Of a stretch of 64,000 nucleotides of DNA, positions 1-8,977 are shown piece after piece; the first letter of the stretch is position 1, and each line of letters begins with the position of its first letter. The DNA comes from Lachnospiraceae bacterium UBA7199. Its GTDB lineage: Bacteria; Bacillota; Clostridia; Lachnospirales; Lachnospiraceae. Both the position numbers and the translations under genes were made by a program. The stretch spans positions 66,850 through 130,849 of the forward strand of contig DKUR01000063.1 in NCBI GenBank assembly GCA_002490775.1. Direction: 5' to 3'. Under the pieces are notes generated by a model. It made no database searches, was not told where the DNA came from, and worked only from the letters and a program-made list of their open reading frames with translations.

Positions 1-1
1 A

Positions 2-487
2 ATATGGGAACAGCTTAAAAAAGAAGAGGCTTTTCAACATGCGCAGATCCTTCTTGTATATATGGATTATCGAAGCGAGGTTATGACTACGGGATTGGTA
101 GAAGAGCTGATTGCATCAGGAGAAAAAAGAATTTTTGCGCCAAAGGTCGAGGGAATGGACATCCAGTTTTATGAGGTATTTGGCATGGAAGATTTTGAAG
201 AGGGATACCAGGGAATCAGAGAGCCATTAAAAGATAAAGCAAGATTATTTACAAATAAAATATCACAGGAGGAGGAATGCATGATCCTTGTTCCGGGGGC
301 TGTTTTTGACAGACAGAGAGGACGTATGGGATATGGAAAAGGATTCTATGACAGATATCTTGCGTCGTTCCCGGCACTTTATAGCACAGCCCTTGCTTTT
401 GAATGCCAAATCACGAAAAAGGTGCCTGTGGAAGAACATGATATTAGACCGAATATGATTATAACAGATACAGAGGTTATCAGATAA
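2..487 (+). CDS. 5-formyltetrahydrofolate cyclo-ligase, 5' end outside the window
   Basis: This is the C-terminal part of 5-formyltetrahydrofolate cyclo-ligase (methenyltetrahydrofolate synthetase), which uses ATP to convert 5-formyl-THF into 5,10-methenyl-THF in the cytosol. The reading frame is open from base 2, upstream of the first ATG at 62, and the upstream residues (YMDYRSEV, then a stretch ending in FAPKV) match the family, so the real start lies before the window. The family glycine/lysine signature is visible as PGAVFD, then GRMGYGKGFYDRYL at about residues 95-120 of the visible part. proA follows 30 bases downstream on the same strand with its own ribosome site, so the two may be cotranscribed. 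Confidence 0.93.
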   Translation: MWEQLKKEEAFQHAQILLVYMDYRSEVMTTGLVEELIASGEKRIFAPKVEGMDIQFYEVFGMEDFEEGYQGIREPLKDKARLFTNKISQEEECMILVPGAVFDRQRGRMGYGKGFYDRYLASFPALYSTALAFECQITKKVPVEEHDIRPNMIITDTEVIR

Positions 488-517
488 AAGATTTTATTTA
501 GTAAAAAGGAAGAAAAG

Positions 518-1762
518 ATGGAATTGCTAAATCAATTAGGAAAAAATGCGTCAATCGCCAAATATGAATTACAAAAATTAACTACAGATAAAAAAAATCA
601 TGCGTTATGTAAGGCTGCCAGTGCACTTGTTAAAGAAAGCAGTTCATTGTTACAGGAAAATGCAAAGGATATTGCCAAAGGGGAAGAAAAGGGAATGCAT
701 TCCGGTTTGCTTGACCGGCTGCGTCTTACAGAAGAAAGAATTAAAGGAATGGCAGAGGGGCTTTTACAGGTTGCAGAACTGCCGGATCCTATTGGACAGG
801 TGATTGAGACTATAGAGCGTCCTAATGGGCTTAAGATCGAAAAACGAAGAGTACCTATAGGAGTAATTGGCATGATTTATGAATCCCGCCCCAATGTTAC
901 CGCAGATGCTTTTGCTCTTTGCTTTAAGAGCGGCAATGCAGTGATTTTGAAGGGAGGAAGTGATGCAGTTTGTTCCAATATTGCAATTACCAGGGTAATT
1001 AGACAGGCACTTAAAGACGAAGGAATTACAGAGGATGCCATTCAATTGATAGAAGTTGCAGATAGGGCGGTAACCCGGGAATTTATGCGGATGAAGGAAT
1101 ATGTAGATTTATTAATTCCCCGGGGAGGAGCCGGACTGATCAAAAGTGTGGTGGAGAATAGCATTATCCCGGTAATTGAGACAGGAACTGGAAATTGTCA
1201 CATTTATGTGGACGAATTTGCTGATCTTGAAAAGGCAATTCAAATTATTATAAATGCCAAGACACAACGGATTGGAGTCTGTAATGCCTGTGAATCCTTA
1301 GTAATTCATAAGGCAGTAAAGGATGCGCTGCTTCCAAGGCTTGCAGAAGCATTGAAAGCATATCATGTGGAAATCAGAGGAGATGAAACGGTAAGACAGG
1401 TGATCGACTGTATACCTGCAACAAAGGAAGATTATGGAACAGAGTATCTGGATTATATTATTTCCATGAAAACCGTAGCATCTATAGAGGAAGCTGTTGC
1501 TCATATAAATAAATACAGTACAAAACACTCTGAATCAATTATTACGGAAAAAAGAGAAAATGCTGAAAAATTTTTGAATGAAGTGGACGCTGCCTGTGTT
1601 TATGCAAATGCGTCTACAAGATTTACAGATGGATTTGAATTTGGATTTGGTGCAGAAATAGGTATCAGTACACAGAAACTTCACGCAAGAGGTCCTATGG
1701 GGCTCAGAGAGTTGACTTCCTATAAATATGTAATCAGAGGAAATGGACAAATAAGACAATAA
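518..1762 (+). CDS. proA: glutamate-5-semialdehyde dehydrogenase (gamma-glutamyl phosphate reductase)
   Basis: Second step of proline synthesis: NADPH-dependent reduction of gamma-glutamyl phosphate to glutamate-5-semialdehyde. The 414-residue protein has the normal family length and the aldehyde dehydrogenase superfamily fold. Visible landmarks are [11 protein letters not shown] (about 122-132), the glycine-rich LKGGSDA segment, [22 protein letters not shown] and the catalytic cysteine in [12 protein letters not shown] (about 250-260). The start at 518 has a GGAAGAAAAG ribosome site upstream. The usual partner proB (glutamate 5-kinase) is not in the window unless it lies upstream of the left edge. 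The 3' end is convergent with the potD gene. Confidence 0.97.
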   Translation: MELLNQLGKNASIAKYELQKLTTDKKNHALCKAASALVKESSSLLQENAKDIAKGEEKGMHSGLLDRLRLTEERIKGMAEGLLQVAELPDPIGQVIETIERPNGLKIEKRRVPIGVIGMIYESRPNVTADAFALCFKSGNAVILKGGSDAVCSNIAITRVIRQALKDEGITEDAIQLIEVADRAVTREFMRMKEYVDLLIPRGGAGLIKSVVENSIIPVIETGTGNCHIYVDEFADLEKAIQIIINAKTQRIGVCNACESLVIHKAVKDALLPRLAEALKAYHVEIRGDETVRQVIDCIPATKEDYGTEYLDYIISMKTVASIEEAVAHINKYSTKHSESIITEKRENAEKFLNEVDAACVYANASTRFTDGFEFGFGAEIGISTQKLHARGPMGLRELTSYKYVIRGNGQIRQ

Positions 1763-1889
1763 TATCGCATGTTATGTAAAAATATGTCGAAAATTGTAAT
1801 AAATTAAATTTAAATATAACAATAGAAAAATGTCTTAAAATGTCGAAAAATATCAAAAGTTATTTTAAAAATAATAAAAACACATGTTT
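1763..1889. promoter_or_regulatory. A+T-rich convergent intergenic spacer with two Spo0A-box-like TGTCGAA sites
   Basis: This 127-base spacer separates the 3' ends of proA and potD. No clear hairpin terminator is visible. It carries two copies of TGTCGAA (1785-1791 and 1841-1847), the core of the Bacillus/Clostridium Spo0A box, each embedded in ATGTCGAAAA. Because both flanking genes end here, a promoter function is not obvious, so the match may be chance in A+T-rich DNA. Confidence 0.25.
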
Positions 1890-2951
1890 TTAATAAACTT
1901 TGACTTCTTTCCAGAGATTATTATACAATTCAGTTCCTTCCACTCCCAGATACTGGAAGGTTTCCAGATTTTTATAAAGGCTAAGATCAGGAAATGCAAT
2001 AGGGGAAGTTCTAATGTCATTGTCTTCAATCAGAGCCTGTGCAGCAGTATTGGGGGTGGAATAGGTAATATATTCAAAGTTAATCAGCGCAATGTCAGGG
2101 CGACACATAAAATTGATAAAAGCTTCGGCATTTTCTTTGTTGACAGCATTTTTAGGAATTACCCAGCTATCAATCCATACATTAGTGCCTTCTTTTGGGA
2201 TGACGTAAACGAGATCCGGGTTTTCACGAATGGTATAGATCGCTTCACCAGAGTAAATAACGCCAATGGCTGCTTCCCCACTAATCATTTTATCTCTTAC
2301 CTGATCAATCACATATGCCTGAACCAGTTTTTTCTGTTGAATCAAAGCATTTTTTGCGGTTTCAAGTTCTGTTTGGTTTAGGGTATTCATAGAATATCCG
2401 TTTAGCTTGAGGGCCACCATAAAGGCATCTCTGACGGAGTCCTGCATAAGGATATTGTCATAATAGGTTTCATCCCAAAGCACAGCCCAACTGTCAATCG
2501 GTTCTTTTACCATTGTTTTATTGTAAAGGATTCCCACTGTTCCGAAGCAGTAAGGGATGGAGTATTTGTTTTCCGGATCAAATTCTTTGGACTGCTCGAA
2601 ATATTGGGTGCCAATATTTACCACATTTGGAATATGATCAAAATTAATTTCTGCAAGCAGGTCATTTTCAATCATTTTTTGTATCATATAATCAGAGGGA
2701 CAGATCACATCATATACAGTGGAACCAGACACCATTTTAGGATACATAATTTCATTGGTTTCAAATTCCTCATAAATCACTTTAATACCGGTTTCTTCTT
2801 CAAACATGTCAATTGCCATAGGATCAATGTATTCGCCCCAGTTGTATACAATCACTTGGCCATTTTCTCCAAATGCAGAGTTTCCGCAGCCGGTCAGCAG
2901 AAAAGATAAAGAGCTGCAAAGTATAAAAATCAGACAATACAGTTTTTTCAT
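1890..2951 (-). CDS. potD: spermidine/putrescine ABC transporter substrate-binding lipoprotein
   Basis: Extracytoplasmic polyamine-binding protein that delivers spermidine or putrescine to the PotBC permease. The 353-residue product begins with a lipoprotein signal: charged start, hydrophobic core and lipobox LTGC with the acylated Cys at about residue 22. The mature part starts with VYNWGEYIDP, the PotD/PotF opening, followed by EEFETNEIMYPK and PSDYMIQKM. It is the last gene of the regulator-potABCD cluster, 46 bases after potC, with a GGAG ribosome site. Family members differ in preference for putrescine and spermidine, and the sequence alone does not settle it. Confidence 0.95.
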   Translation of the reverse strand: MKKLYCLIFILCSSLSFLLTGCGNSAFGENGQVIVYNWGEYIDPMAIDMFEEETGIKVIYEEFETNEIMYPKMVSGSTVYDVICPSDYMIQKMIENDLLAEINFDHIPNVVNIGTQYFEQSKEFDPENKYSIPYCFGTVGILYNKTMVKEPIDSWAVLWDETYYDNILMQDSVRDAFMVALKLNGYSMNTLNQTELETAKNALIQQKKLVQAYVIDQVRDKMISGEAAIGVIYSGEAIYTIRENPDLVYVIPKEGTNVWIDSWVIPKNAVNKENAEAFINFMCRPDIALINFEYITYSTPNTAAQALIEDNDIRTSPIAFPDLSLYKNLETFQYLGVEGTELYNNLWKEVKVY

Positions 2952-2997
2952 TATTCATCTCCTTTATAAATTAAAAAGGTTGAGCAATTGCAGTTTT

Positions 2998-3780
2998 TTA
3001 TTGCGTTGTGTTTTTAGTGTTTGAAGGCGATTTGTTGACAAGCAGTAAAAGCAGCAGTACCGTTAAAAAAATGATAGTGGAAAGGGCATACATTTCCGGT
3101 TTAATTCCTTTTTTTACTTCCGTATATATTTTGGTGGATAGTGTGTCTGCTCCCGCACCCTTTGTAAAATGAGTAATGATGAAATCGTCCAGCGACATGG
3201 TAAATGCCATCAAAAATCCTGAAAGGATGCCGGGCAGGATTTCAGGAAAAACCACTTTCATAAAACCATACACAGGTCCGGCACCAAGATCCAGCGCAGC
3301 CTCGTAGGTGTAAGGATTTAATTGTTTCATTTTAGGCAATATGTTTAAGATTACATAAGGAATACAAAAGGTAATGTGTGACAAAAGGATGGTACCCATT
3401 CCAAACCGAAGTCCGGTACTGATGAAAAGGAGCATCAGGGAAATGCCGGTGACAATATCAGCATTCAACATAGGAATATTAGTTATTCCGATTATGATTG
3501 TCCTTGTATATTTCTTTAAATTCATGATGGAAATGCAGGCAATGGTGCCAATCAATGTGGCAGTGATGGAAGCAGTCAGAGCAATCAGCAGAGTATTAAA
3601 AAGCGCCTGCATGATCTCCTCATTCAAAAATAGGGCTTGATACCAGGTTAATGTAAATCCGCCCCATTTTGCCCGGGTTTTACTTGCGTTAAAGGAAAGT
3701 ATCATTAAAGTTGCAATGGGAGCATAGAGGAAAATAAAAATGAATGCTACATAGATTCTTTTTATGGCATTCTTGATCAT
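2998..3780 (-). CDS. potC: spermidine/putrescine ABC transporter permease (PotC)
   Basis: Inner-membrane permease subunit of the polyamine importer, 260 residues with about six transmembrane segments. The first segment follows a short basic N-terminus (KNAIKRIYVAFIFIFLY) and carries the PotC-like LILSFNASKTRAKWGGFT region. The cytoplasmic EAA loop that docks onto PotA reads YEAALDLGAGPVYGF at about residues 160-174. The start ATG overlaps the potB stop codon (ATGA), implying translational coupling. PotC pairs with PotB to form the heteromeric channel. Confidence 0.95.
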   Translation of the reverse strand: MIKNAIKRIYVAFIFIFLYAPIATLMILSFNASKTRAKWGGFTLTWYQALFLNEEIMQALFNTLLIALTASITATLIGTIACISIMNLKKYTRTIIIGITNIPMLNADIVTGISLMLLFISTGLRFGMGTILLSHITFCIPYVILNILPKMKQLNPYTYEAALDLGAGPVYGFMKVVFPEILPGILSGFLMAFTMSLDDFIITHFTKGAGADTLSTKIYTEVKKGIKPEMYALSTIIFLTVLLLLLLVNKSPSNTKNTTQ

Positions 3781-4631
3781 AGAGTACCCCCCTTTCCATC
3801 TTTGTCAAACACAGCGGAGACTACCATGTTAAAAATAATAAACATCATAAGCACAATAGAAAGACCGCTTCCTAAATGCCAATTGCTTGCCTGAGTAAAT
3901 TCTTCTTCTATCACATTTCCAATCAAAAGGATTTTGCCTCCGCCAAGCAGCTTGCTGATCAAAAAAGTGGTAAGAGCAGGAATAAACACCATAGTAATGC
4001 CGCTTATGATTCCGGGGGTGGTCAAAGGAAGGGTGATTTTTGTGAAAACCTGAAACTCATTTGCGCCAAGATCCCTTGCAGCATGGATCACATTGGGATC
4101 AATCTTTATTAAGGAGTTGTAAACAGGCAGTACCATAAAGGGCAAAAAATTATAAACCATGCCAAGTATAATGGCATAGGGAGTATTTATGATTTTAAGG
4201 GCAGGCAGATGCAAAAAAGCAAGAATGTTATTAATAACACCTGTTTTTTCCAGCAATGTCTGCCATGCCAGTGTGCGCAGCAGAAAATTCATCCACATGG
4301 GAAGAATAAAAATCAGTACAATAATATTTTTGTGAGCAGCGTTCGACTTACTTGACAGAAAGCCAGTTTGCAAAGAGTGGTCGCCGCTGCATAGGATCAT
4401 GGCAAGTGGATATGCAAGAAACAGACAAATCAGGGTGGAAACAAGTGATAAGCCCAGCGAAATCCAAAGCGACTTTGCATGCCCAGGGGATGAAATTGCC
4501 ATAACATTATTCAAGGTAAAAGCTCCGCTTTCATCAGTAAGTCCATAGTAGAACACAATCCCCAAAGGGATAAGGATAAACAGGGTGGACCAGATAAAAT
4601 AAGGGGTGCCCAGAAGTTTTTTCTTATTCAT
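3777..4631 (-). CDS. potB: spermidine/putrescine ABC transporter permease (PotB)
   Basis: First permease subunit of the polyamine importer, about 284 residues. The first membrane helix starts right after [14 protein letters not shown]. Its EAA loop reads [16 protein letters not shown] chose ATG 4631 because a GAGGAGG ribosome site lies 12 bases upstream; the in-frame ATG at 4652 lies at the edge of that same site and has none of its own. The chosen start overlaps the end of potA by 8 bases and the gene ends in an ATGA overlap with potC, so potA, potB and potC are probably translationally coupled. Confidence 0.94.
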   Translation of the reverse strand: MNKKKLLGTPYFIWSTLFILIPLGIVFYYGLTDESGAFTLNNVMAISSPGHAKSLWISLGLSLVSTLICLFLAYPLAMILCSGDHSLQTGFLSSKSNAAHKNIIVLIFILPMWMNFLLRTLAWQTLLEKTGVINNILAFLHLPALKIINTPYAIILGMVYNFLPFMVLPVYNSLIKIDPNVIHAARDLGANEFQVFTKITLPLTTPGIISGITMVFIPALTTFLISKLLGGGKILLIGNVIEEEFTQASNWHLGSGLSIVLMMFIIFNMVVSAVFDKDGKGGTL

Positions 4632-5697
4632 TGATACCAACGGCCTCCTCATCCTCAGAAGCAGGTTTGTTCATGATCTGAATATTAAAAGGATCAACAT
4701 TGATGCCTACTTTTGTGCCTACAGGAAACATACTGGTTGAGTGAACCAGCCATTCATAACCGGCGGCCATAACCTCCATTTCATAGTGGACGCCTTTAAA
4801 AATAAGGTGGGTTACCACGCCATTTATTCTTCCACGGTCGGGATCGGAGAGAATAACGTCTTCTGGGCGTATTACTACATCTACAGGCTTGTTGCAGCCA
4901 AAACCTGTGTCCACACATGGAAAACGGGTTCCCAAAATATCCACCAGCTTATCCTCTATCATAGTGGAACTAATAATATTGCTGTCACCGATAAAGTCAG
5001 CGATAAATGCATTTTCTGGTTCATTGTAGATTTTTTCCGGTGTACCAATCTGCTGGATATAGCCTTGGTTCATGACCACAATGGTATCAGACATAGTGAG
5101 TGCTTCTTCCTGATCGTGAGTCACATAAATAAAAGTAATTCCCAATTCATTTTTTAAACGGATCAGTTCATACTGCATATCCTGGCGGAGTTTAAGATCC
5201 AGGGCGCCTAAAGGTTCATCCAAAAGAAGAACTTTTGGCTCGTTTACGATTGCCCGTGCAATGGCAATACGCTGCTGCTGTCCCCCGCTTAAAGAATCAG
5301 GCATACGTTTTTCGTATCCTTCAAGATTTACTAACTTTAAGGCATATTTGATTTTGTCATCAATGTAGGATTTGCTTTTATTTTTAATCCTTAGTCCAAA
5401 TGCGATGTTTTCGGCAATGGTCATATGTGTGAAAAGTGCATATTTTTGAAAAACAGTGTTGAGCTGTCTTTTATTGGGAGGCAGTTTTGTAATATCTGCT
5501 CCGTCAAAAATAACCTTTCCGGTATCGGGCATCTCAAAACCACCCAAAATGCGCAGGGTAGTAGTTTTGCCGCATCCGCTGGGGCCCAGTAATGTTAAAA
5601 ATTCATTTTCACGTATATATAAATTCAAGTCATCCAAAACCATTTGTCCGTCAAAAGATTTATTGATATTTTTCAGATCAATTAAAATTTTGTTCAT
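4624..5697 (-). CDS. potA: spermidine/putrescine ABC transporter ATP-binding protein (PotA)
   Basis: Cytosolic ATPase that drives polyamine import through PotBC. The 357-residue protein has a nucleotide-binding domain with Walker [10 protein letters not shown] (38-46), Q-loop [11 protein letters not shown] (about 83-93), signature LSGGQ (136-140), Walker B VLLLDEP (156-162) and switch histidine in [19 protein letters not shown]-like C-terminal regulatory domain follows from about residue 270 ([10 protein letters not shown]). An AAGGAG site lies 8 bases before the start. It is the first transporter gene after the XRE-cupin regulator, 45 bases away, in one transcription unit. Confidence 0.97.
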   Translation of the reverse strand: MNKILIDLKNINKSFDGQMVLDDLNLYIRENEFLTLLGPSGCGKTTTLRILGGFEMPDTGKVIFDGADITKLPPNKRQLNTVFQKYALFTHMTIAENIAFGLRIKNKSKSYIDDKIKYALKLVNLEGYEKRMPDSLSGGQQQRIAIARAIVNEPKVLLLDEPLGALDLKLRQDMQYELIRLKNELGITFIYVTHDQEEALTMSDTIVVMNQGYIQQIGTPEKIYNEPENAFIADFIGDSNIISSTMIEDKLVDILGTRFPCVDTGFGCNKPVDVVIRPEDVILSDPDRGRINGVVTHLIFKGVHYEMEVMAAGYEWLVHSTSMFPVGTKVGINVDPFNIQIMNKPASEDEEAVGINE

Positions 5698-5742
5698 GGG
5701 CTTTCTCCTTGTAGTATGAAAACAACGGATGGATTTTGTTAA

Positions 5743-6294
5743 TTAAAAGCTCGGCGGGGTGCTGATCCAGATCAGGACAGCTCCAGTTTTATTGTCTGCC
5801 GATAAAAAATGTGTTTTGTTGGATGTAAAATAAAAAGTTTCCCCTTTTTTTACTTTATATGTTTTTTTCCCCAGATGGAGGGTGGCGCTGCCTGAGATGA
5901 TATAGCCAAATTCCTCTCCTTCATGTGGGTTGTCGGGATAAGTACTGCCCCCGGGAGATAGAGTGAGACGAATCGGCTCCATCATATTTTTCTGGGCATT
6001 TGGAATAATCCATTCGATTTTATTTTTCAGGTCTTCATCTATTTTTTCAAAATAATCTGTTTCTTTAAAAGCAATCTGAGCATCCTGTGAATCACTAAAA
6101 AACTCTTTCAAATCGGTGCCAAGACACATGAGAATGTCTACTAAAGTGGCAATGGAAGGGGAGGTTAAATCCCGTTCCAGTTGAGAAATAAATCCTTTAG
6201 AAAGTTCACACCGGTCTGCAAGTTCTTCCTGCGTCAGTCCCTTTTGGGTGCGCAGATCTTTAATTTTATTTCCAATACTGATTCCGTTATTCAT
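5743..6294 (-). CDS. XRE-family transcriptional regulator with C-terminal cupin domain
   Basis: A 183-residue DNA-binding regulator. Residues about 8-62 form an HTH_3 (XRE) domain (IKDLRTQKGLTQEELAD...SKGFISQLERD) and residues about 105-175 a small cupin barrel (PHEGEEFGYIISG, then LHLGKKTYKVKKGE). This architecture is shared with PuuR-like regulators of polyamine genes, and its place directly upstream of potABCD suggests polyamine-responsive control of import (inference). I chose ATG 6294 because AAGGAG lies 6 bases upstream; a longer frame to 6363 would run through the promoter-proximal operator described separately. The cupin probably binds the effector, but no ligand can be named from sequence. 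Confidence 0.9.
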   Translation of the reverse strand: MNNGISIGNKIKDLRTQKGLTQEELADRCELSKGFISQLERDLTSPSIATLVDILMCLGTDLKEFFSDSQDAQIAFKETDYFEKIDEDLKNKIEWIIPNAQKNMMEPIRLTLSPGGSTYPDNPHEGEEFGYIISGSATLHLGKKTYKVKKGETFYFTSNKTHFLSADNKTGAVLIWISTPPSF

Positions 6295-6344
6295 AATTCT
6301 CCTTAAAAAATGGATTGGTATAGTTACTTTATAATAAACTTTGA

Positions 6345-6361
6345 GTTTAGTTTTACTAAAC
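6345..6361 (-). promoter_or_regulatory. palindromic operator candidate for the XRE-cupin regulator
   Basis: A perfect inverted repeat GTTTAGT-TTT-ACTAAAC lies immediately downstream of the predicted transcription start of the regulator-pot operon. Its position in the initially transcribed region would suit autorepression by the encoded HTH protein. No second copy is visible before potA. Confidence 0.55.
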
Positions 6362-6370
6362 ACTGTTACT

Positions 6371-6398
6371 ATTATACAAGAGGGCAGAAGTTTGTCAA
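6371..6398 (-). promoter_or_regulatory. sigma-A-type promoter of the regulator-potABCD operon
   Basis: On the minus strand the sequence gives a perfect -35 TTGACA (6398-6393), a 16-base spacer and a perfect -10 TATAAT (6376-6371). The predicted start is near 6364, about 70 bases before the regulator ATG and just ahead of the palindrome at 6345-6361. Confidence 0.75.
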
Positions 6399-6480
6399 TA
6401 TCTTTTACATAAAATATTTTCTGGAAAAGGTGTAGGAAGTTTAGCTATGTTGCTTTTGCTGCTTTGGTGTAGGGTTTGGC

Positions 6481-6509
6481 TGGACTGGAAAAATAACCTG
6501 TGATATAAT
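6481..6509 (+). promoter_or_regulatory. extended -10 promoter of the lactonase-like gene
   Basis: TGGACT (6481-6486), a 17-base spacer and TATAAT (6504-6509) preceded by TGA, which forms an extended -10 element. The predicted start near 6516 lies 44 bases before the ATG at 6560. Confidence 0.55.
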
Positions 6510-6559
6510 AATCAAGATGATTTTTGCGCATAATGCTTAAGAGAGGTTGGGTATTGATC

Positions 6560-7621
6560 ATGGGAAAAGAAAAGTATGTTGCATATGTATCTACATATAC
6601 GTATGGAAATAAAAGCGGTTTTGGAATAAGAATTTATGATGTGGACATGGAAAATGGAAGGTTCCTTGAAAAAGATCAAGTGGAAATTACTAATTCATCT
6701 TATGTTACAATATCACATAACCGTAAGTTTTTATACTCTATTACAGATTTTGGCGTTGAATCCTATAAAATATTGGAGGATGGGAGCCTTTCGATGATCA
6801 ATCATGCTTCAATCAATGGTATGCGGGGATGTTATTTGTCTACGGATTATGATGATAAGTTTTTGTTTGTGGCAGGGTATCATGATGCAAAACTGACAGT
6901 TCTTAGAGTAAATGAAGATGGAGCAATTGGTGAGATTACAGAAGAAATCTTTCATAAGGGGCTGGGAAGTATTGCTGAGAGAAATTTCAGGCCGCATATT
7001 AATTGCGTGAAAATGACAAGGGACAACAAATTTTTATGTGCGGCAGATTTAGGGATGGATCATGTTGTGATTTATGAATTAAATCATTCAAATGGGAGAC
7101 TGCGTCAGGTGGATATGATCAGAAGCGAGCAGGAATCTGCACCCCGTCATTTGAAATTTTCCGCAGATGGGAAAATCTTGTATATTGTACATGAACTAAA
7201 AAACTACATTGATGTTTATACCTATTCCATTGATGAACATAATAATCCTGTTTTTGAAAAAATTCAAAATATATCTACGTTAAATACGTATCATGCGGGA
7301 GGTTCGGCGGCAAGTGCGTTGAACTTTTCAGAGGATTTTAGATATCTTTGCAGCTCTAATGCCGGTGATAATAGTGTGATTGTTTATGCAATTGATCAAG
7401 AAACAGGACTGCTTGATAAAAGATTTTGTCTGCCGGTCAGCGGTGACTATCCGAAAGATGCGGCATTGTTTCCGGATAACAGACATTTAGTGTCTTTAAA
7501 TCATGAATCTGATTCCATGACATTTTTTAACGTAGATATGGAGAAAGGGACGCTTATCATGAACGGAAAAGAAATGAAGGTGGATCAGCCAAATTGTGTT
7601 ATATTTTATCGTTTACAGTAA
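6560..7621 (+). CDS. lactonase family protein (7-bladed beta-propeller, 6-phosphogluconolactonase-like)
   Basis: A 353-residue cytosolic protein without signal peptide, built of repeated propeller blades typical of the Lactonase (YbhE/Pgl) family: opening YVSTYTYG, then SYVTISHNRKFLYS, RPHINCVKMTRDNKFLCAADLGMD, RHLKFSADGKILYIVHE and DAALFPDNRHLVSLN. Some members hydrolyse 6-phosphogluconolactone; others have no proven substrate, so the reaction is left open. ATG 6560 was chosen because it begins the conserved opening strand, although the nearest purine-rich site (GAGAGG, 6541-6546) is rather far away. An in-frame ATG at 6533 has no site. A terminator follows at 7624-7665, so this is a monocistronic unit. 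Confidence 0.85.
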   Translation: MGKEKYVAYVSTYTYGNKSGFGIRIYDVDMENGRFLEKDQVEITNSSYVTISHNRKFLYSITDFGVESYKILEDGSLSMINHASINGMRGCYLSTDYDDKFLFVAGYHDAKLTVLRVNEDGAIGEITEEIFHKGLGSIAERNFRPHINCVKMTRDNKFLCAADLGMDHVVIYELNHSNGRLRQVDMIRSEQESAPRHLKFSADGKILYIVHELKNYIDVYTYSIDEHNNPVFEKIQNISTLNTYHAGGSAASALNFSEDFRYLCSSNAGDNSVIVYAIDQETGLLDKRFCLPVSGDYPKDAALFPDNRHLVSLNHESDSMTFFNVDMEKGTLIMNGKEMKVDQPNCVIFYRLQ

Positions 7622-7623
7622 GC

Positions 7624-7665
7624 AAACGCCAGGCAGCTTGTTATACACAAGTTCCTGGCGTTTTT
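7624..7665 (+). terminator. rho-independent terminator after the lactonase-like gene
   Basis: AAACGCCAGG (7624-7633) pairs with CCTGGCGTTT (7654-7663), followed by a T run. It lies between two convergent genes and mainly serves the plus strand. Confidence 0.85.
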
Positions 7666-7707
7666 ATATAAGGCTGGCTGGCCTATCGTTCGTTATTTAT
7701 TAAAAGT

Positions 7708-8808
7708 TTATTTTTGATAAAAACCGGTAAGGTAATCAAGTCTGGCGGTCATATTCATCATACATGCATCTAAAATTGTAAGTGCAGCCATAGCCTCTAC
7801 CACCACAACAGCCCTTGGAACGATAACAGGATCGTGACGTCCTTTGATGGCAATTTCAATGTTCTGGTTCTCCTTATTTACTGTTTCCTGCGGGGAAAAG
7901 ATGGAAGGGGTAGGCTTCACATAGGCTCTTAAAACAAGCTGTGCTCCATCGCTGATCCCGCCCAGTACGCCGCCGGAGTGGTTGGTTTTCTTGTGTATTT
8001 TTCCATTTTTGCAGACAAAGGCATCATTATTTACAGAACCGGTAGATTTTGCCGACATTATTCCATCGCCGATTTCCACTGCTTTTATAGCGCCAATGGA
8101 CAGGATGGCCTTGCCGAGATTGGCGTCCAGCTTTTCAAATACAGGATCGCCGATACCCGCCGGAATGCCTTCTGCAATGCATTCAATTACACCACCGCTG
8201 GAGTCCTTAGCTGACATGCATTTTTGCAAATATTCCAGGGCCTTTTGATCTGCTTTGGCATCAGGCATACATGTGGCAGTGGTGTAAATGTTTTCTTTCT
8301 TATAATTTGCATAGTCAATTTCCACAGGGCCAATGGATTTGGTATAAGCGGTAATCGTAATCCCCATTTCCTTTAGGATTTTAGCGGCAACAGCACCGGC
8401 AGCTACACGCCCAATGGTCTCACGTCCTGAAGAGCGCCCGCCGCCTGTATAATCCCGAAAACCATATTTGGCATCAAAGGTGTAATCTGCATGTCCGGGC
8501 CTGTAATAGGTGGCAATTTCATTATAGTCTGACGATTTTTGCGAGGTGTTTGGCACAAGTAATGAAATGGGAGTGCCTGTTGTTTTTCCTTCAAAAACGC
8601 CCGAGAGAATTTCCACCTGATCGGATTCCTTTCTGGGTGTGGAAATAGAGCTTTGACCAGGCTTTCTGCGGTTAAGATAAAGCTGTATATCATTTTCATC
8701 CAGCATAAGTCCGGCAGGGCATCCGTCGATGACGACTCCCAAGGCCTTTCCATGAGATTCACCCCAGGTGGTTATTTTAAATATATTTCCAAACATTGAA
8801 CCTGCCAT
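7708..8808 (-). CDS. aroC: chorismate synthase
   Basis: Last step of the shikimate pathway: FMN-dependent elimination of phosphate from 5-enolpyruvylshikimate-3-phosphate to chorismate. The 366-residue protein has the family's normal length and its signatures: FKITTWGESHGKALG at the N-terminus, the central RSSGRETIGRVAAGA and the C-terminal VVVVEAMAAL. The start at 8808 is assigned with moderate certainty; an in-frame ATG 12 bases later (MFGN) is also possible. The gene stands alone on this strand, with a palindrome over its likely promoter, and no other aro gene is in the window. Confidence 0.97.
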   Translation of the reverse strand: MAGSMFGNIFKITTWGESHGKALGVVIDGCPAGLMLDENDIQLYLNRRKPGQSSISTPRKESDQVEILSGVFEGKTTGTPISLLVPNTSQKSSDYNEIATYYRPGHADYTFDAKYGFRDYTGGGRSSGRETIGRVAAGAVAAKILKEMGITITAYTKSIGPVEIDYANYKKENIYTTATCMPDAKADQKALEYLQKCMSAKDSSGGVIECIAEGIPAGIGDPVFEKLDANLGKAILSIGAIKAVEIGDGIMSAKSTGSVNNDAFVCKNGKIHKKTNHSGGVLGGISDGAQLVLRAYVKPTPSIFSPQETVNKENQNIEIAIKGRHDPVIVPRAVVVVEAMAALTILDACMMNMTARLDYLTGFYQK

Positions 8809-8840
8809 AAATTTTCCAAACCTTTCTTAAATATGTATTT

Positions 8841-8861
8841 TTTGATAGCAATTATATCAAA
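8841..8861 (-). promoter_or_regulatory. perfect palindrome overlapping the likely aroC promoter
   Basis: TTTGATA (8841-8847) and TATCAAA (8855-8861) form a perfect 7-7-7 inverted repeat about 35-50 bases before aroC. On the minus strand it contains a TATAAT (8856-8851) that could be the aroC -10 box, so a bound repressor would block transcription. No convincing -35 box is visible. Confidence 0.4.
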
Positions 8862-8907
8862 TTATATCTAAATTTTTTTAATTTTACAAATATTTTTCAA
8901 ACATCTA

Positions 8908-8936
8908 TTGTAGAAAAACAATTATTTGTGTAAAAT
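8908..8936 (+). promoter_or_regulatory. weak promoter candidate for the VanY-type gene
   Basis: TTGTAG (8908-8913), 17 bases, TAAAAT (8931-8936), 41 bases before the chosen start. The -10 box is good but the -35 box matches at only three positions. Confidence 0.3.
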
Positions 8937-8977
8937 ATTATGTGAATTGCTGTGTAAACGATAAGGAAATTAAAATA

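Noticed and set aside
1884..2381. Long plus-strand open frame across potD
   Set aside because: It is antisense to a clear PotD lipoprotein, with no ribosome site or recognisable product.
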